Shown piece after piece: positions 1-6,469 of a DNA stretch of 20,673 nt (its first letter is position 1; every line of letters begins with the position of its first letter). Below the pieces are notes generated by a model, which was not told the DNA's origin, did not search any database, and saw only the letters and a list, made by a program, of their open reading frames with translations. The DNA is from Pontiellaceae bacterium (GTDB taxonomy: Bacteria > Verrucomicrobiota > Kiritimatiellia > Kiritimatiellales > Tichowtungiaceae): positions 1 to 20,673 of the forward strand of contig JAOZMR010000013.1 in the NCBI GenBank assembly GCA_029934215.1, read 5' to 3'. The translations under genes and the position numbers were made by a program.

Positions 1-104
1 GTCGTTATTTTTGAATACAAAAATTATTTATCGCTACGCTTTCAGCGCTGGGTAACCCCGTTCCTGCCCGCTTCAAAAACCGTTCTATCATTGCCGCTCC
101 CTTT
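1..104. repeat. Degenerate dispersed-repeat fragments at window edge
   Basis: Positions 1-52 resemble 10038-10088 (shared TATTTTTGA, TACAAAAA, TTTATCGCT and TTTCAG blocks), which lies inside the MITE-like element at 9856-10209. Positions 41-104 are an inverted match to about 745-808 in the element at 531-1094, sharing the complement of GGTTTTTGAAGCGGG. This looks like decayed repeat mosaic cut by the window edge. I see no gene here. Confidence 0.6.
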
Positions 105-182
105 GGGTCGCTTCTTTTTGAGGAATACAAAAAGCACGTTCGGAATACCTCAGGTCTGACGAAACTCTCCACCAGCGTTTAA

Positions 183-352
183 CAGCCCTCATACAAAACG
201 CACATTTCAGAGATTTTCCTCGCAAGTTGAATGACGCCACTTTCACACCGAATTATGCACGCAACGAACGAATGTCTGGAAAAAGCTACAATAGGTTTAT
301 TCGCGCTGAAAGCGAAGCGAAACCTGAAAACGGGCGTTTTGCATGAGGGCTG
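183..352. repeat. MITE-like element E1, 170 bp
   Basis: The left end CAGCCCTCATACAAAACG (183-200) is matched in inverted orientation at 335-352 with 17 of 18 bases. The reverse complement of the interior is closely similar to the right half of element E3 (about 10064-10209), including GTAGCTTTTTCCA, GTTCGTTGCGTGC and GTGGCGTCATTCAACTTGCGAGG split by few changes. There is no coding capacity and no clear target-site duplication, so transposition is inferred only from the end structure and multiple copies. Confidence 0.65.
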
Positions 353-441
353 ATTACCACGTCTTAGCATAGTCGTCCCACCGATGAATGGACCTAAATC
401 AAACACATTTCAGCCGATATGAGCGGTTAAGTAGAACTCGC

Positions 442-485
442 CATGTCACGCATCTACTCACGATCGTGAGCAGATGCGTGACATG
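442..485. repeat. 44-bp near-perfect palindrome
   Basis: The two 22-bp arms meet at a central GATC (462-465) with no spacer. The left arm starts CATGTCACGCATCT and the right arm ends AGATGCGTGACATG. The only mismatch is an A/C pair about eight bases from the centre; on the minus-strand RNA it becomes a G-U wobble. A further ACTCG/CGAGT pair (436-440, 491-495) extends the stem past an asymmetric bulge. It lies between elements E1 and E2, with no gene on either side within 700 bp. Confidence 0.9.
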
Positions 486-530
486 TGATTCGAGTGTTTC
501 ACTGGTCTGGCGGGGAAATCCGCGGTGAAC

Positions 531-1094
531 CAGCCCACATACAAAACGCCTCATTTCTGGTTTTGCCTCGCAAGTTGAATGAGCCAGTTCTCTGACTTCC
601 TCCGAAGTTCCTCTAGCGATAGCGGGTGGTGAAAAATCGTTCCGCACGTTCCATCCAAAGAAACACCCTAATGGGTAGGAGGTTAAGGGAATTTGCCACG
701 AAAGAGCGCAGGGAACGCAAAAAAGACGAACGAAGCGTTAGTGGTAGCTTTGGCAGAATGATGGGACGGTTTTTGAAGCGGGTAGGAACGGGTTTGCCCA
801 GCGAATGAAGGAAATTCACGAATCAAAGGACTGTTTCAACCCTGAAAACAACGGTGATTACGCTCAACCTCCCACCCATTAACGGGCGGGAACTATCCTT
901 CTATAAAGCCTTCACCCATAAAACCCAAAGCCTCTCCCAACTCGTTGTGCAACCATCTCACTATCCAAACCCTTTGTGATTTCTGCGCTCTCTCGTGGCT
1001 AATAAATCTTCCAATGTTCGGAAGTTTCCTGCTGAGGTGGCTTTATTCAACTTGCGAGACAAAATCTTAAATTAGGCATCTTGTATGAGGGCTG
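531..1094. repeat. MITE-like element E2, 564 bp, long imperfect TIRs
   Basis: The left end begins CAGCCCACATACAAAACG (531-548) and runs to CTCGCAAGTTGAAT (567-580). The reverse complement of 1044-1094 gives the same order of blocks, so the terminal inverted repeats are about 50 bp and imperfect. The interior carries a CCACGAAAG-AGCGCA-GGAACGCAAA motif at 696-727 (plus), a relative of it at 976-1007 (minus), a CTCTGACTTCCTC copy at 589-602, a 20-bp palindrome at 871-890 with two A/C mismatches, and one TTCCAA-type palindrome. Short open frames inside are repeat sequence and not believable proteins. Confidence 0.55.
1009..1023. repeat. TTCCAA-N3-TTGGAA palindrome copy, one mismatch
   Basis: TTCCAATGTTCGGAA lies inside repeat element E2. 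The same 15-mer recurs inverted at 4840-4854, so this variant may have been copied with surrounding repeat sequence. Confidence 0.75.
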
Positions 1095-1102
1095 GTTTAA
1101 TC

Positions 1103-1139
1103 CGTCTTTTTTGCGTTCTATGCGCTCTTTTGTGGCAAA
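1103..1139 (-). repeat. CACGAAAG/AACGCAAAG-type degenerate repeat
   Basis: The reverse complement is nearly identical (34 of 37 bases) to 691-727, with the order TTTGCCAC, AAAGAGCGCA, GAACGCAAAAAAGACG. Related copies lie at 976-1007 (minus), 9940-9988 (plus) and 10000-10030 (minus), and a weak one at about 7120-7170. All are intergenic. Function unknown. Confidence 0.7.
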
Positions 1140-1159
1140 GCCCATAAGCAGAACGGACT

Positions 1160-1174
1160 TCCCAAGGGTTGGAA
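1160..1174. repeat. TTCCAA-N3-TTGGAA palindrome copy, one mismatch
   Basis: TCCCAAGGGTTGGAA lies 11 bases past the murC-ddl stop. It is embedded in a larger AAGGGTT/AACCCTT inverted pair followed by a T-rich run on the plus strand, but the 2-base loop is too tight for a convincing terminator. Confidence 0.7.
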
Positions 1175-1185
1175 CCCTTTTTCTT

Positions 1186-3375
1186 TCAATCGGAAATCGG
1201 GTGTGTTGGAGGACGTTTGATGGTTTGTATGATCCGCGCGCAAAGCGATGGGAAGTCGATTCCGGCGGCAGCGGCGGCTTTTGGAAGTAAGCTGTGAGCT
1301 GTGAACCCAGGAATTGTGTTGAGCTCGAGAACAAATAGTTCGCCCGTTGGGGTCATCCGGAAGTCAACGCGACCGAAACCTCGGCAATCGAGCGCGTCAA
1401 ATGTTTTGAGCGCCATCGCGTGCATCTCTGCAACTTTTTCTTCGGGCAGTTCTGCTGGGATTATGTAGCGGGTTGTGTCTGCTTCGTATTTTGCTGTGTA
1501 GTCGTACCACCCTTCTGCTGTTACAATTTCGACCACGGGAAGAGTTATTCGGTCAATGATGCCGACGGTGAATTCTCGACCCGGTATGAATTTTTGAACC
1601 AAAATCTTCGAGTCGTATTGGAGCGCGTCCTCGAATGCTTTCGCCCAGTCGGATTCATGAAAAATTATATGGCAGCCTACGCTGGACCCTTGTTTTGGCG
1701 GTTTTACGACGAGCGGCAATGACTGTTTGTGTTTCTCGCCTCGGTGTATCGTTTCGCTTTCTGGAACAGGAATTCCGGCGTTTTGAAGCACGGTTTGTGT
1801 TAGGCATTTGTCGAAGGCGGTCTGACTGGCTTCTACCCCAGCGCCGACGTATGGGAGATTCAGTTCTTCCAAACGTGCCTGAACACCGCCGTCTTCGCCG
1901 TAGGTTCCGTGTAGAGCAATGAAAACAGCATCGATACCGTCCGGAATCGTGAAGTCTGGAGCTGAAACATCAATTTCTGTGACGATATATCCTGCTTCGC
2001 GTAGACCTGCCGCTACTGCTGTGCCGGAGTTGAGCGAGACCTCGCGTTCTTCGGAAAATCCGCCTTTTAGTACGGCGATGTGGTGGTGTTTTTTGATAGG
2101 GGTTCTTCTTTCTGCTTTTTCTGGATTCTGTTGGTTGATCTGTTCGCCGAGCTGGTCTATATCTCCTGCGCCGATAATGAGCAGGACGTCTCCCGCTCGT
2201 AGCTCGTCGCGGATCGGTTGCCAGGCGGTTCCCACGGTTTGGAGTGTGTGTAGTTTGTTTTTCCAGTCCTTGGAAAAGTGAGCCTGTAGGTCTTGGGTCG
2301 TTCCGCCATCGATTGGTTTCTCCGAGGCTGCATAAACGGGCAGAAGCCAGAGTTTTTCCAACCCTTGGAACGCGGACGGAAAATCGGGTCCGAGCGCCAG
2401 CGTTCGTGTGTAGCGGTGTGGTTGAAAGATGCCGAGGAGGCGTTTGGGCGCTAGAGTTTCAAGCGCGGTTTCGATCAATGCTTTGATTTCTGTCGGATGA
2501 TGCGCGTAATCCGAAATTACCGTGAATTCGTTATCGAAGAGAGTCTGGAAGCGGCGATTGATCGGTCGGAGGTTTTCCAATGCTTGGAAGATTTCGGAAT
2601 CGCTTTTCCAATGCTTGGAAACTTCGACAGCAGCACAGGCGTTCAGCCGATTGTGACGGCCTGGGAGAGAAATTGGAACGTCAAGATTGGCGCGTTGAAG
2701 TCCGTACGGAACGGCCTTGGGGTTATCCTTGCAGAGCCGGGTTGCGGCGGGGTCTTCTTCGCAGTAAATAATGGTTTGCTTTGTGTTCGAAATGAATGTT
2801 TTGAAGCAGCCTTCAAACGCTTCGGCGTTTTTGTGATGTTCCATGTGGTCGTATTCGATGTTGGTGATCACTGCGATGTCTGGATGGTAGTTCGCAACGG
2901 TTCCGTCGGATTCATCGGCTTCGACGACCATGATGTCGCCGTCGCGTGCAACGCCGTCGAACCCAACCGTTTCGCCTCCGATGCAGTAGCCGCAATCGAG
3001 GATCTGCGCGATCATTGATGATGTTGTTGTTTTCCCGTGCGTACCGCTAACTGCAATTGTGAAACGGTCGCGAAGCAAAACGGGAAGCACGTCGCCGCGC
3101 CAGCTGACTGGAACGCTGGCCCTCGCAACATCTGGGTGCGAATCTGGCACCGCTCGTGAGCGAACGATCCATTCAACGTTGGCGGGTACGTCGGTTTGAA
3201 TCGAGACGCCTTTTTCGCGCAGCCATTTCGTCTGCCGATTCTCCTGTGCGTCAGACCCCGAAACACAATGACCGCGCTCTTTCAAAAGAAAGGCTAGACC
3301 TGCCATGCCAATTCCGCCGATCCCTAGCATGTGAATTCGGCACGATTTTAAAAGCTTTTTTTCAACTACATTCAT
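1186..3375 (-). CDS. murC-ddl: UDP-N-acetylmuramate--L-alanine ligase / D-alanine--D-alanine ligase fusion
   Basis: This bifunctional cytoplasmic enzyme adds L-Ala to UDP-MurNAc and makes the D-Ala-D-Ala dipeptide for peptidoglycan. With the ATG at 3375 it has 729 residues. The MurC half (about 1-425) shows GIGGIGMAG (18-26), the ATP loop GTHGKTTT (111-118), VEADESD, PGRHNRLNA, DYAHHPTE (289-296) and FQPHRYTRT. The Ddl half (about 430-729) shows LKGGFSEEREVS, ALHGTYGEDG, VVKPPKQGSSVG and the C-terminal ELNTIPGFTAHSLLP. MurC is compact: only 14 residues lie between YGL and PGRHN, against about 40 in E. coli. Start choice: ATG 3375 has a GAG 7 nt upstream; ATG 3387 and TTG 3414 are possible but lack a suitably spaced site. 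Diverges from lpxB. The MurC half carries four copies of the TTCCAA-type palindrome. Fusion and function are clear; the exact start is uncertain. Confidence 0.95.
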   Translation of the reverse strand: MNVVEKKLLKSCRIHMLGIGGIGMAGLAFLLKERGHCVSGSDAQENRQTKWLREKGVSIQTDVPANVEWIVRSRAVPDSHPDVARASVPVSWRGDVLPVLLRDRFTIAVSGTHGKTTTSSMIAQILDCGYCIGGETVGFDGVARDGDIMVVEADESDGTVANYHPDIAVITNIEYDHMEHHKNAEAFEGCFKTFISNTKQTIIYCEEDPAATRLCKDNPKAVPYGLQRANLDVPISLPGRHNRLNACAAVEVSKHWKSDSEIFQALENLRPINRRFQTLFDNEFTVISDYAHHPTEIKALIETALETLAPKRLLGIFQPHRYTRTLALGPDFPSAFQGLEKLWLLPVYAASEKPIDGGTTQDLQAHFSKDWKNKLHTLQTVGTAWQPIRDELRAGDVLLIIGAGDIDQLGEQINQQNPEKAERRTPIKKHHHIAVLKGGFSEEREVSLNSGTAVAAGLREAGYIVTEIDVSAPDFTIPDGIDAVFIALHGTYGEDGGVQARLEELNLPYVGAGVEASQTAFDKCLTQTVLQNAGIPVPESETIHRGEKHKQSLPLVVKPPKQGSSVGCHIIFHESDWAKAFEDALQYDSKILVQKFIPGREFTVGIIDRITLPVVEIVTAEGWYDYTAKYEADTTRYIIPAELPEEKVAEMHAMALKTFDALDCRGFGRVDFRMTPTGELFVLELNTIPGFTAHSLLPKAAAAAGIDFPSLCARIIQTIKRPPTHPISD
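2261..2275. repeat. TTCCAA-N3-TTGGAA palindrome copy, one mismatch
   Basis: TTCCAGTCCTTGGAA in the MurC half encodes the SKDWK peptide on the minus strand. Confidence 0.7.
2356..2370. repeat. TTCCAA-N3-TTGGAA palindrome, perfect
   Basis: TTCCAACCCTTGGAA in the MurC half. In the gene's frame it reads TTC CAA GGG TTG GAA, giving FQGLE. Confidence 0.85.
2575..2589. repeat. TTCCAA-N3-TTGGAA palindrome, perfect
   Basis: TTCCAATGCTTGGAA in the MurC half encodes FQALE. It is 16 bp from the next copy and has the same centre, but sits in a different codon phase. Confidence 0.85.
2606..2620. repeat. TTCCAA-N3-TTGGAA palindrome, perfect
   Basis: TTCCAATGCTTGGAA in the MurC half, read one base out of phase relative to its neighbour, encodes SKHWK. 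Confidence 0.85.
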
Positions 3376-3513
3376 ATCATTTCTCATGCTCAAGGAAGCG
3401 CTTAATTCTTGCAACCCGAAAAAACGAAAGGCATTTCGCCTAATAAGCTAGTTTAAAAAACATAAATCGGGCACTATTACCATTGAATTTAACGAAATAG
3501 AGATACGAAGGAT

Positions 3514-4650
3514 ATGAAAAACATACTAATCATCGCCGGCGAAGATTCCGGAGATATGCACGCAGCCGATGTGATCTGTGCATTGAAAAAAAAGCAATTG
3601 GAGTATCACTTCTGGGGGATCGGCGGTGAAAAACTTCGCGCCGAAGGCGTGGAAACACTCCACGATACTCGGGAGATGGATGTCCTAGGTTTCGCCGAGG
3701 TTTTCGCCAAATACTCCTTTTTTAAAGGCGTTTTCGATGAAGTACTGCGGGAAGTCGAAACCCGGAAGCCGGAAGCCGTATTCTTAATTGATTACCCAGG
3801 GTTCAATCTGCGTCTCGCGAAAAAACTCAAAAAACGCGGGGTCAAAGTGCTCTATTATGTATGCCCACAGGTTTGGGCGTGGAATCGTGGACGTATCCCC
3901 AAGATGGCAAAGATCATCGACCGATTGATGGTCATTTTCCCGTTCGAAGTGGATGTTTTTAAGGGCGTGGATTTGAGAGTCGACTTTGTTGGGCATCCAA
4001 TGGTTGATGAGCTGCGAACCTTTCGAGAAACAGAGGCAAATCCATTGCCGTGGAGTGCGGAAAAGAAGATAGCTTTACTACCCGGAAGCCGCAAACAGGA
4101 GATCAGCTACATCCTGCCAACCCTACTCGAAGCGGCGTATTTGCTGGAGCAATCGCGCCCCGACGTGTCTTTTATTATCCCCGTGCCAGAGCACCGCATT
4201 GATCGGGTGGAAGAGATTTTGCAGAGAGCGAAAAAAGCCCCCTGCAAACTATCCATCGTTGCTGGGAAATCCCGCGAGGTCCTCAAACAAGCGTCCGCCG
4301 CATTTGTGGCGTCCGGAACCGCAACGCTTGAGGCAGCGCTACTGGGTTGCCCGACGGTGTTGGTGTATAGAACCAGCGCATTTAATTACGCGATTGGGCG
4401 AACGCTCATTCGAATCCCATGGTTAGGCATTGCGAACGTCATTTCCGGAAAAGAGATTATGCCGGAACGGGTTCAGAGGGAGATGAAACCGATCCAGTTG
4501 GTTGCCACAATTGATCCGCTAATCCACGACACCCCGATACGCGCAAAAATGCTAGAAAACTTCCAAGGCTTGGAAAAAGAGCTTGGACGCGGATCACCCG
4601 CTGGGCGCATTGCTGAAATCCTCCACGACGAGACGAGCGGAGACGAATGA
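3514..4650 (+). CDS. lpxB: Lipid-A-disaccharide synthase
   Basis: This GT19-family glycosyltransferase condenses UDP-2,3-diacylglucosamine with lipid X to form the lipid A disaccharide at the cytoplasmic face of the inner membrane, and marks the organism as LPS-bearing. The 378 residues match the usual length (about 380). Visible motifs are the N-terminal IIAGEDSGDMHA, CPQVWAWNRGRI, FVGHPMVDEL, LLPGSRKQEI and, near the C-terminus, ASGTATLEAALLGCPTVLVYR, which fits the nucleotide-sugar binding fold. The ATG at 3514 follows AAGGA (3508-3512), with unusually short spacing. It is transcribed divergently from murC-ddl across about 140 bp and converges on feoC. No other lipid A gene is adjacent. 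A perfect TTCCAA-type palindrome near the 3' end encodes FQGLE. Strong call. Confidence 0.96.
   Translation: MKNILIIAGEDSGDMHAADVICALKKKQLEYHFWGIGGEKLRAEGVETLHDTREMDVLGFAEVFAKYSFFKGVFDEVLREVETRKPEAVFLIDYPGFNLRLAKKLKKRGVKVLYYVCPQVWAWNRGRIPKMAKIIDRLMVIFPFEVDVFKGVDLRVDFVGHPMVDELRTFRETEANPLPWSAEKKIALLPGSRKQEISYILPTLLEAAYLLEQSRPDVSFIIPVPEHRIDRVEEILQRAKKAPCKLSIVAGKSREVLKQASAAFVASGTATLEAALLGCPTVLVYRTSAFNYAIGRTLIRIPWLGIANVISGKEIMPERVQREMKPIQLVATIDPLIHDTPIRAKMLENFQGLEKELGRGSPAGRIAEILHDETSGDE
4561..4575. repeat. TTCCAA-N3-TTGGAA palindrome, perfect
   Basis: TTCCAAGGCTTGGAA near the 3' end of lpxB encodes FQGLE. Confidence 0.85.
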
Positions 4651-4673
4651 GTGTAGCGGAAACGGACAATGGC

Positions 4674-4690
4674 GGGAGCTTTCAGCTCCC
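4674..4690. repeat. REP-like hairpin after lpxB
   Basis: GGGAGCT (4674-4680), loop TTC and AGCTCCC (4684-4690) form a perfect 7-bp stem 23 bases after the lpxB stop. There is no T-run, so an intrinsic terminator is not shown. It may protect the lpxB 3' end or be a dispersed hairpin. Confidence 0.5.
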
Positions 4691-4715
4691 CCTGGCACGT
4701 CTCCCTCGGATATTC

Positions 4716-4821
4716 CTCTGACTTCCTCAAGCGATAGCGGGTGTAGAAATTCTTCTTCACCAATTCCACGCACCAATTCCCACCATTTTTTCACAACAAC
4801 TATCGCTAGAGGAAGTCAGAG
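4716..4821. repeat. 22-bp inverted repeat pair between convergent genes
   Basis: The block CTCTGACTTCCTC plus AGCGATAG occurs at 4716-4737 and inverted at 4800-4821 with one mismatch over 22 bp, separated by 62 bp. A third copy, interrupted by about 9 bases, lies in element E2 (589-620). The right copy provides the feoC stop codon (4816-4818). It could be a short MITE-like insertion or a shared 3'-end structure for lpxB and feoC. Confidence 0.75.
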
Positions 4822-5055
4822 AACTAGCCGAGGGGAGAGTTCCGAACATTGGAAAATAGCGGCGTCTTCGGGCTTCACCTCGACGCAGCCCTTGCATCTT
4901 GAGCACTTCGTATCGAGTTGTTCGATTCGCCCTTTCGTTTCAAGCACACGAAGCATGCCATCCATCGCGGATACATCCGTTTGAAAATGGAGCGAAAGCT
5001 CGGCGAGCGACATCGACCCGCGCTCTTTTAGTATTTTGATAATTCCAGATAACAT
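4816..5055 (-). CDS. FeoC-like winged-helix Fe-S protein
   Basis: This is a 79-residue protein whose N-terminal half (about 1-48) looks like the winged helix of FeoC proteins, small regulators or accessory factors of ferrous iron transport. Four cysteines follow in C-x2-C-x2-C-x12-C spacing (C51, C54, C57, C70), consistent with an Fe-S cluster site. The ATG at 5055 is preceded by GAAGG at suitable spacing; an in-frame ATG at 5184 would add 43 Gly/Trp/Val-rich residues encoded by the purine-rich tract and is rejected. It lies 130 bp downstream of the feoA-like gene on the same strand. The last residues, including C70, are encoded by a palindrome copy (FQCSE) and by the inverted repeat that ends the gene, so the native C-terminus may have been replaced. 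No feoB is in the window. Family assignment is moderately sure. Confidence 0.7.
   Translation of the reverse strand: MLSGIIKILKERGSMSLAELSLHFQTDVSAMDGMLRVLETKGRIEQLDTKCSRCKGCVEVKPEDAAIFQCSELSPRLVL
4840..4854. repeat. TTCCAA-N3-TTGGAA palindrome copy, one mismatch
   Basis: TTCCGAACATTGGAA at the 3' end of the feoC-like gene encodes FQCSE, including its fourth cysteine. It is the inverse of the copy at 1009-1023. Confidence 0.75.
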
Positions 5056-5064
5056 AACCTTCGG

Positions 5065-5190
5065 TACTCCCCCTCCCCCTCTCTCCCCCTCTCCAACACT
5101 CCCCCACTCCCCCACTCCAACTCCCCCTCTCTCCAACACTCCCCCACTCCAACTCCCCATCACTCCCACTCCCCACTCCCCCACTCTACC
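5065..5190. repeat. Purine-rich/pyrimidine-rich low-complexity tract
   Basis: There are 126 consecutive bases without a G on the plus strand, mostly CTCCCCCA and CTCCAACACTCC units in irregular tandem array. Two longer units (about 5088 and 5130) share CTCTCCAACACTCCCCCACT. On the minus strand, which is the transcript sense for feoA-feoC, it is a run of GGGGGAG and GGAGTGG units able in principle to form G-quadruplexes and rich in Shine-Dalgarno-like GGAG. It fills the gap between the feoA stop and the feoC start. It is not believable as protein. Confidence 0.9.
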
Positions 5191-5467
5191 GGACGCTGAT
5201 TTTTTTGGCGATTTCTCGCGGGACGGTATATCGACTGTCGCCCAAGGCGATCACGAGGTTGGGCTCGTTTTCATGATTCTGGAGAAGATGAATTCGTGCG
5301 CCGTTAAATAGACCCATCTCCATGGTTTTGCGATCCGAGTTCGCAATCACGAGAACTTCCGCTCCCGTTGCGAAATCACTTAACGGGCGAGTACAGCGTC
5401 CGTTTTTCGGGTGCCCTTTTCCGTGACATCGACACGGACGGTTTCTTCTGAAAAATCTTCCAAACAT
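5186..5467 (-). CDS. feoA: FeoA-domain protein
   Basis: This small cytoplasmic protein has 93 residues. Positions 28-92 fit the SH3-like FeoA domain (LSDFATGAEVLVI, GLFNGARIHLL, then a C-terminal VIALGDSRYTVPREIAKKI). FeoA normally supports FeoB-mediated ferrous iron uptake. The first 26 residues are an unusual basic extension with C12, C14, H15, H19 and C25, a possible metal site. The ATG at 5467 has GGAGAGAT upstream at good spacing. It starts 39 bp after holB on the same strand and precedes the feoC-like gene, so it is probably co-transcribed with tmk and holB. No feoB is present nearby. A standalone FeoA-like regulator is an alternative role. Confidence 0.8.
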   Translation of the reverse strand: MFGRFFRRNRPCRCHGKGHPKNGRCTRPLSDFATGAEVLVIANSDRKTMEMGLFNGARIHLLQNHENEPNLVIALGDSRYTVPREIAKKISVR

Positions 5468-5506
5468 CTTTTATCTCTCCGTATGCACAACACAACTCAC
5501 CGAATT

Positions 5507-6469
5507 TCATCGTTTTTTGGAGTCGCTTGTGGAGGTTGGCACTAATTGGGAAGCGTAGTTGCTGAAAACTAATTCGGCAGGTAGATTGCGTTCGAGCTGT
5601 TGTATCATTTTCTCTGTATCGGAGATGCTTCTGTGAACATCTGCTGGTGTGCTGAGCTCGGCCTGGTGCGTGATGGCCTCTATTTCGTCTTGAAAGTGCA
5701 GGGTTGAGTCGTCTTGATTGATGGCTTTAAAGAGGACGTCGCGTTGCCAGAGAAGCATGGTTCGCAGAATATCTGAGCGCGCAGCGAGCATTCGAGAGGT
5801 GGCCCGCGCCTCTAAGAGGGTCTTCCGTTCCTTGGCGGAAACGTCCTCTGGGATTTTTTCGAGCTCTTCTTTTTCGAAAAGCTTGTAGAGATCTTTGAGT
5901 ATCGCTGAGAGTTTTGCGCCAGCGAGTTCGACTTCTGGGATGTTGTTGGGTGGAAAATTGTGCAAAATCTCGAATAAGGGTTTTTTCCAATGGTTGGAAC
6001 GTGTGTCGTCCTCGTTTTTGAGCACGATGCGCTGACAGCGTGAGGTGATGGTTGCGAGCAATGATTGTGGCTCGTCCGTTATCATAATAAGAAGCGTGCG
6101 AGGGGGTGGTTCTTCGAGGGTTTTGAGGAAGGCGTTGGCTGCCTGCTCGGTCATTCGATCCGCATAGAAGATGATTCCAGCCTTCCAACCCCCAGACAGC
6201 GCGGTTTGGGAGAGCTGTTGAATCATGGCACGAATTTCATCGATGGTAATTCTGCGGCTTTTACTTTGCGGCTCCAGCCAGATTAGGTCTGGATGGTTTC
6301 TGGTTTGAACTTGGGGATGGTTATCAAAAATTAGATTGAGCATATTTTCGGCGAAATGAAGTGCCGCGCCGTGCGGTGCTCCTTGCAAAAGATAGGCATG
6401 CGCAAGTTTTCCATTTTTCCAGCCGGCCTCGATTCCTTCCCATGCGCTGCTGTATTGTTCTGAACTCAT
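5507..6469 (-). CDS. holB: DNA polymerase III delta-prime subunit
   Basis: This is a clamp-loader subunit of the replicative polymerase, 320 residues from the ATG at 6469. The AAA+ core is visible: LAHAYLLQGAPHG (23-34), NHPDLIWLEP, ITIDEIR, FLKTLEEPPP (114-123) and the SRC motif (143-145) that defines the clamp-loader family. The Walker A region (GAPHGAAL) lacks the GKS/T, as expected for a non-ATPase delta-prime. The usual four-cysteine zinc module before the HPDL motif is absent. The start overlaps the tmk stop as ATGA, implying translational coupling; a longer frame starting at 6502 lies wholly inside tmk and is rejected. The tmk-holB order is a common bacterial arrangement. A perfect TTCCAA-type palindrome encodes SNHWK. 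Confidence 0.92.
   Translation of the reverse strand: MSSEQYSSAWEGIEAGWKNGKLAHAYLLQGAPHGAALHFAENMLNLIFDNHPQVQTRNHPDLIWLEPQSKSRRITIDEIRAMIQQLSQTALSGGWKAGIIFYADRMTEQAANAFLKTLEEPPPRTLLIMITDEPQSLLATITSRCQRIVLKNEDDTRSNHWKKPLFEILHNFPPNNIPEVELAGAKLSAILKDLYKLFEKEELEKIPEDVSAKERKTLLEARATSRMLAARSDILRTMLLWQRDVLFKAINQDDSTLHFQDEIEAITHQAELSTPADVHRSISDTEKMIQQLERNLPAELVFSNYASQLVPTSTSDSKKR
5985..5999. repeat. TTCCAA-N3-TTGGAA palindrome, perfect
   Basis: TTCCAATGGTTGGAA inside holB, just after the SRC motif region, encodes SNHWK on the minus strand. Confidence 0.85.

Noticed and set aside
442..485. Integron attC site or rho-independent terminator
   Set aside because: No GTTRRRY-type core sites, no T-run and no adjacent gene end.
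179..647. Short minus-strand frames in the first 650 bp
   Set aside because: They cover the MITE-like elements and the 44-bp palindrome; no codon bias or family resemblance.
626..808. Open frame of 60 codons rich in Lys/Arg (plus strand)
   Set aside because: It is a translation of dispersed repeat sequence (the CACGAAAG motif and a block also found at 41-104); no start signal or protein family fits.
2497..3018. 173-codon frame opposite murC
   Set aside because: Antisense shadow of a well-conserved MurC coding region.
5056..5184. N-terminal extension of the FeoC-like protein
   Set aside because: Encoded by the low-complexity purine tract; an ATG with a good ribosome binding site lies at 5055 where family similarity begins.
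5065..5190. CRISPR array
   Set aside because: Units are irregular, low-complexity and lack unique spacers.
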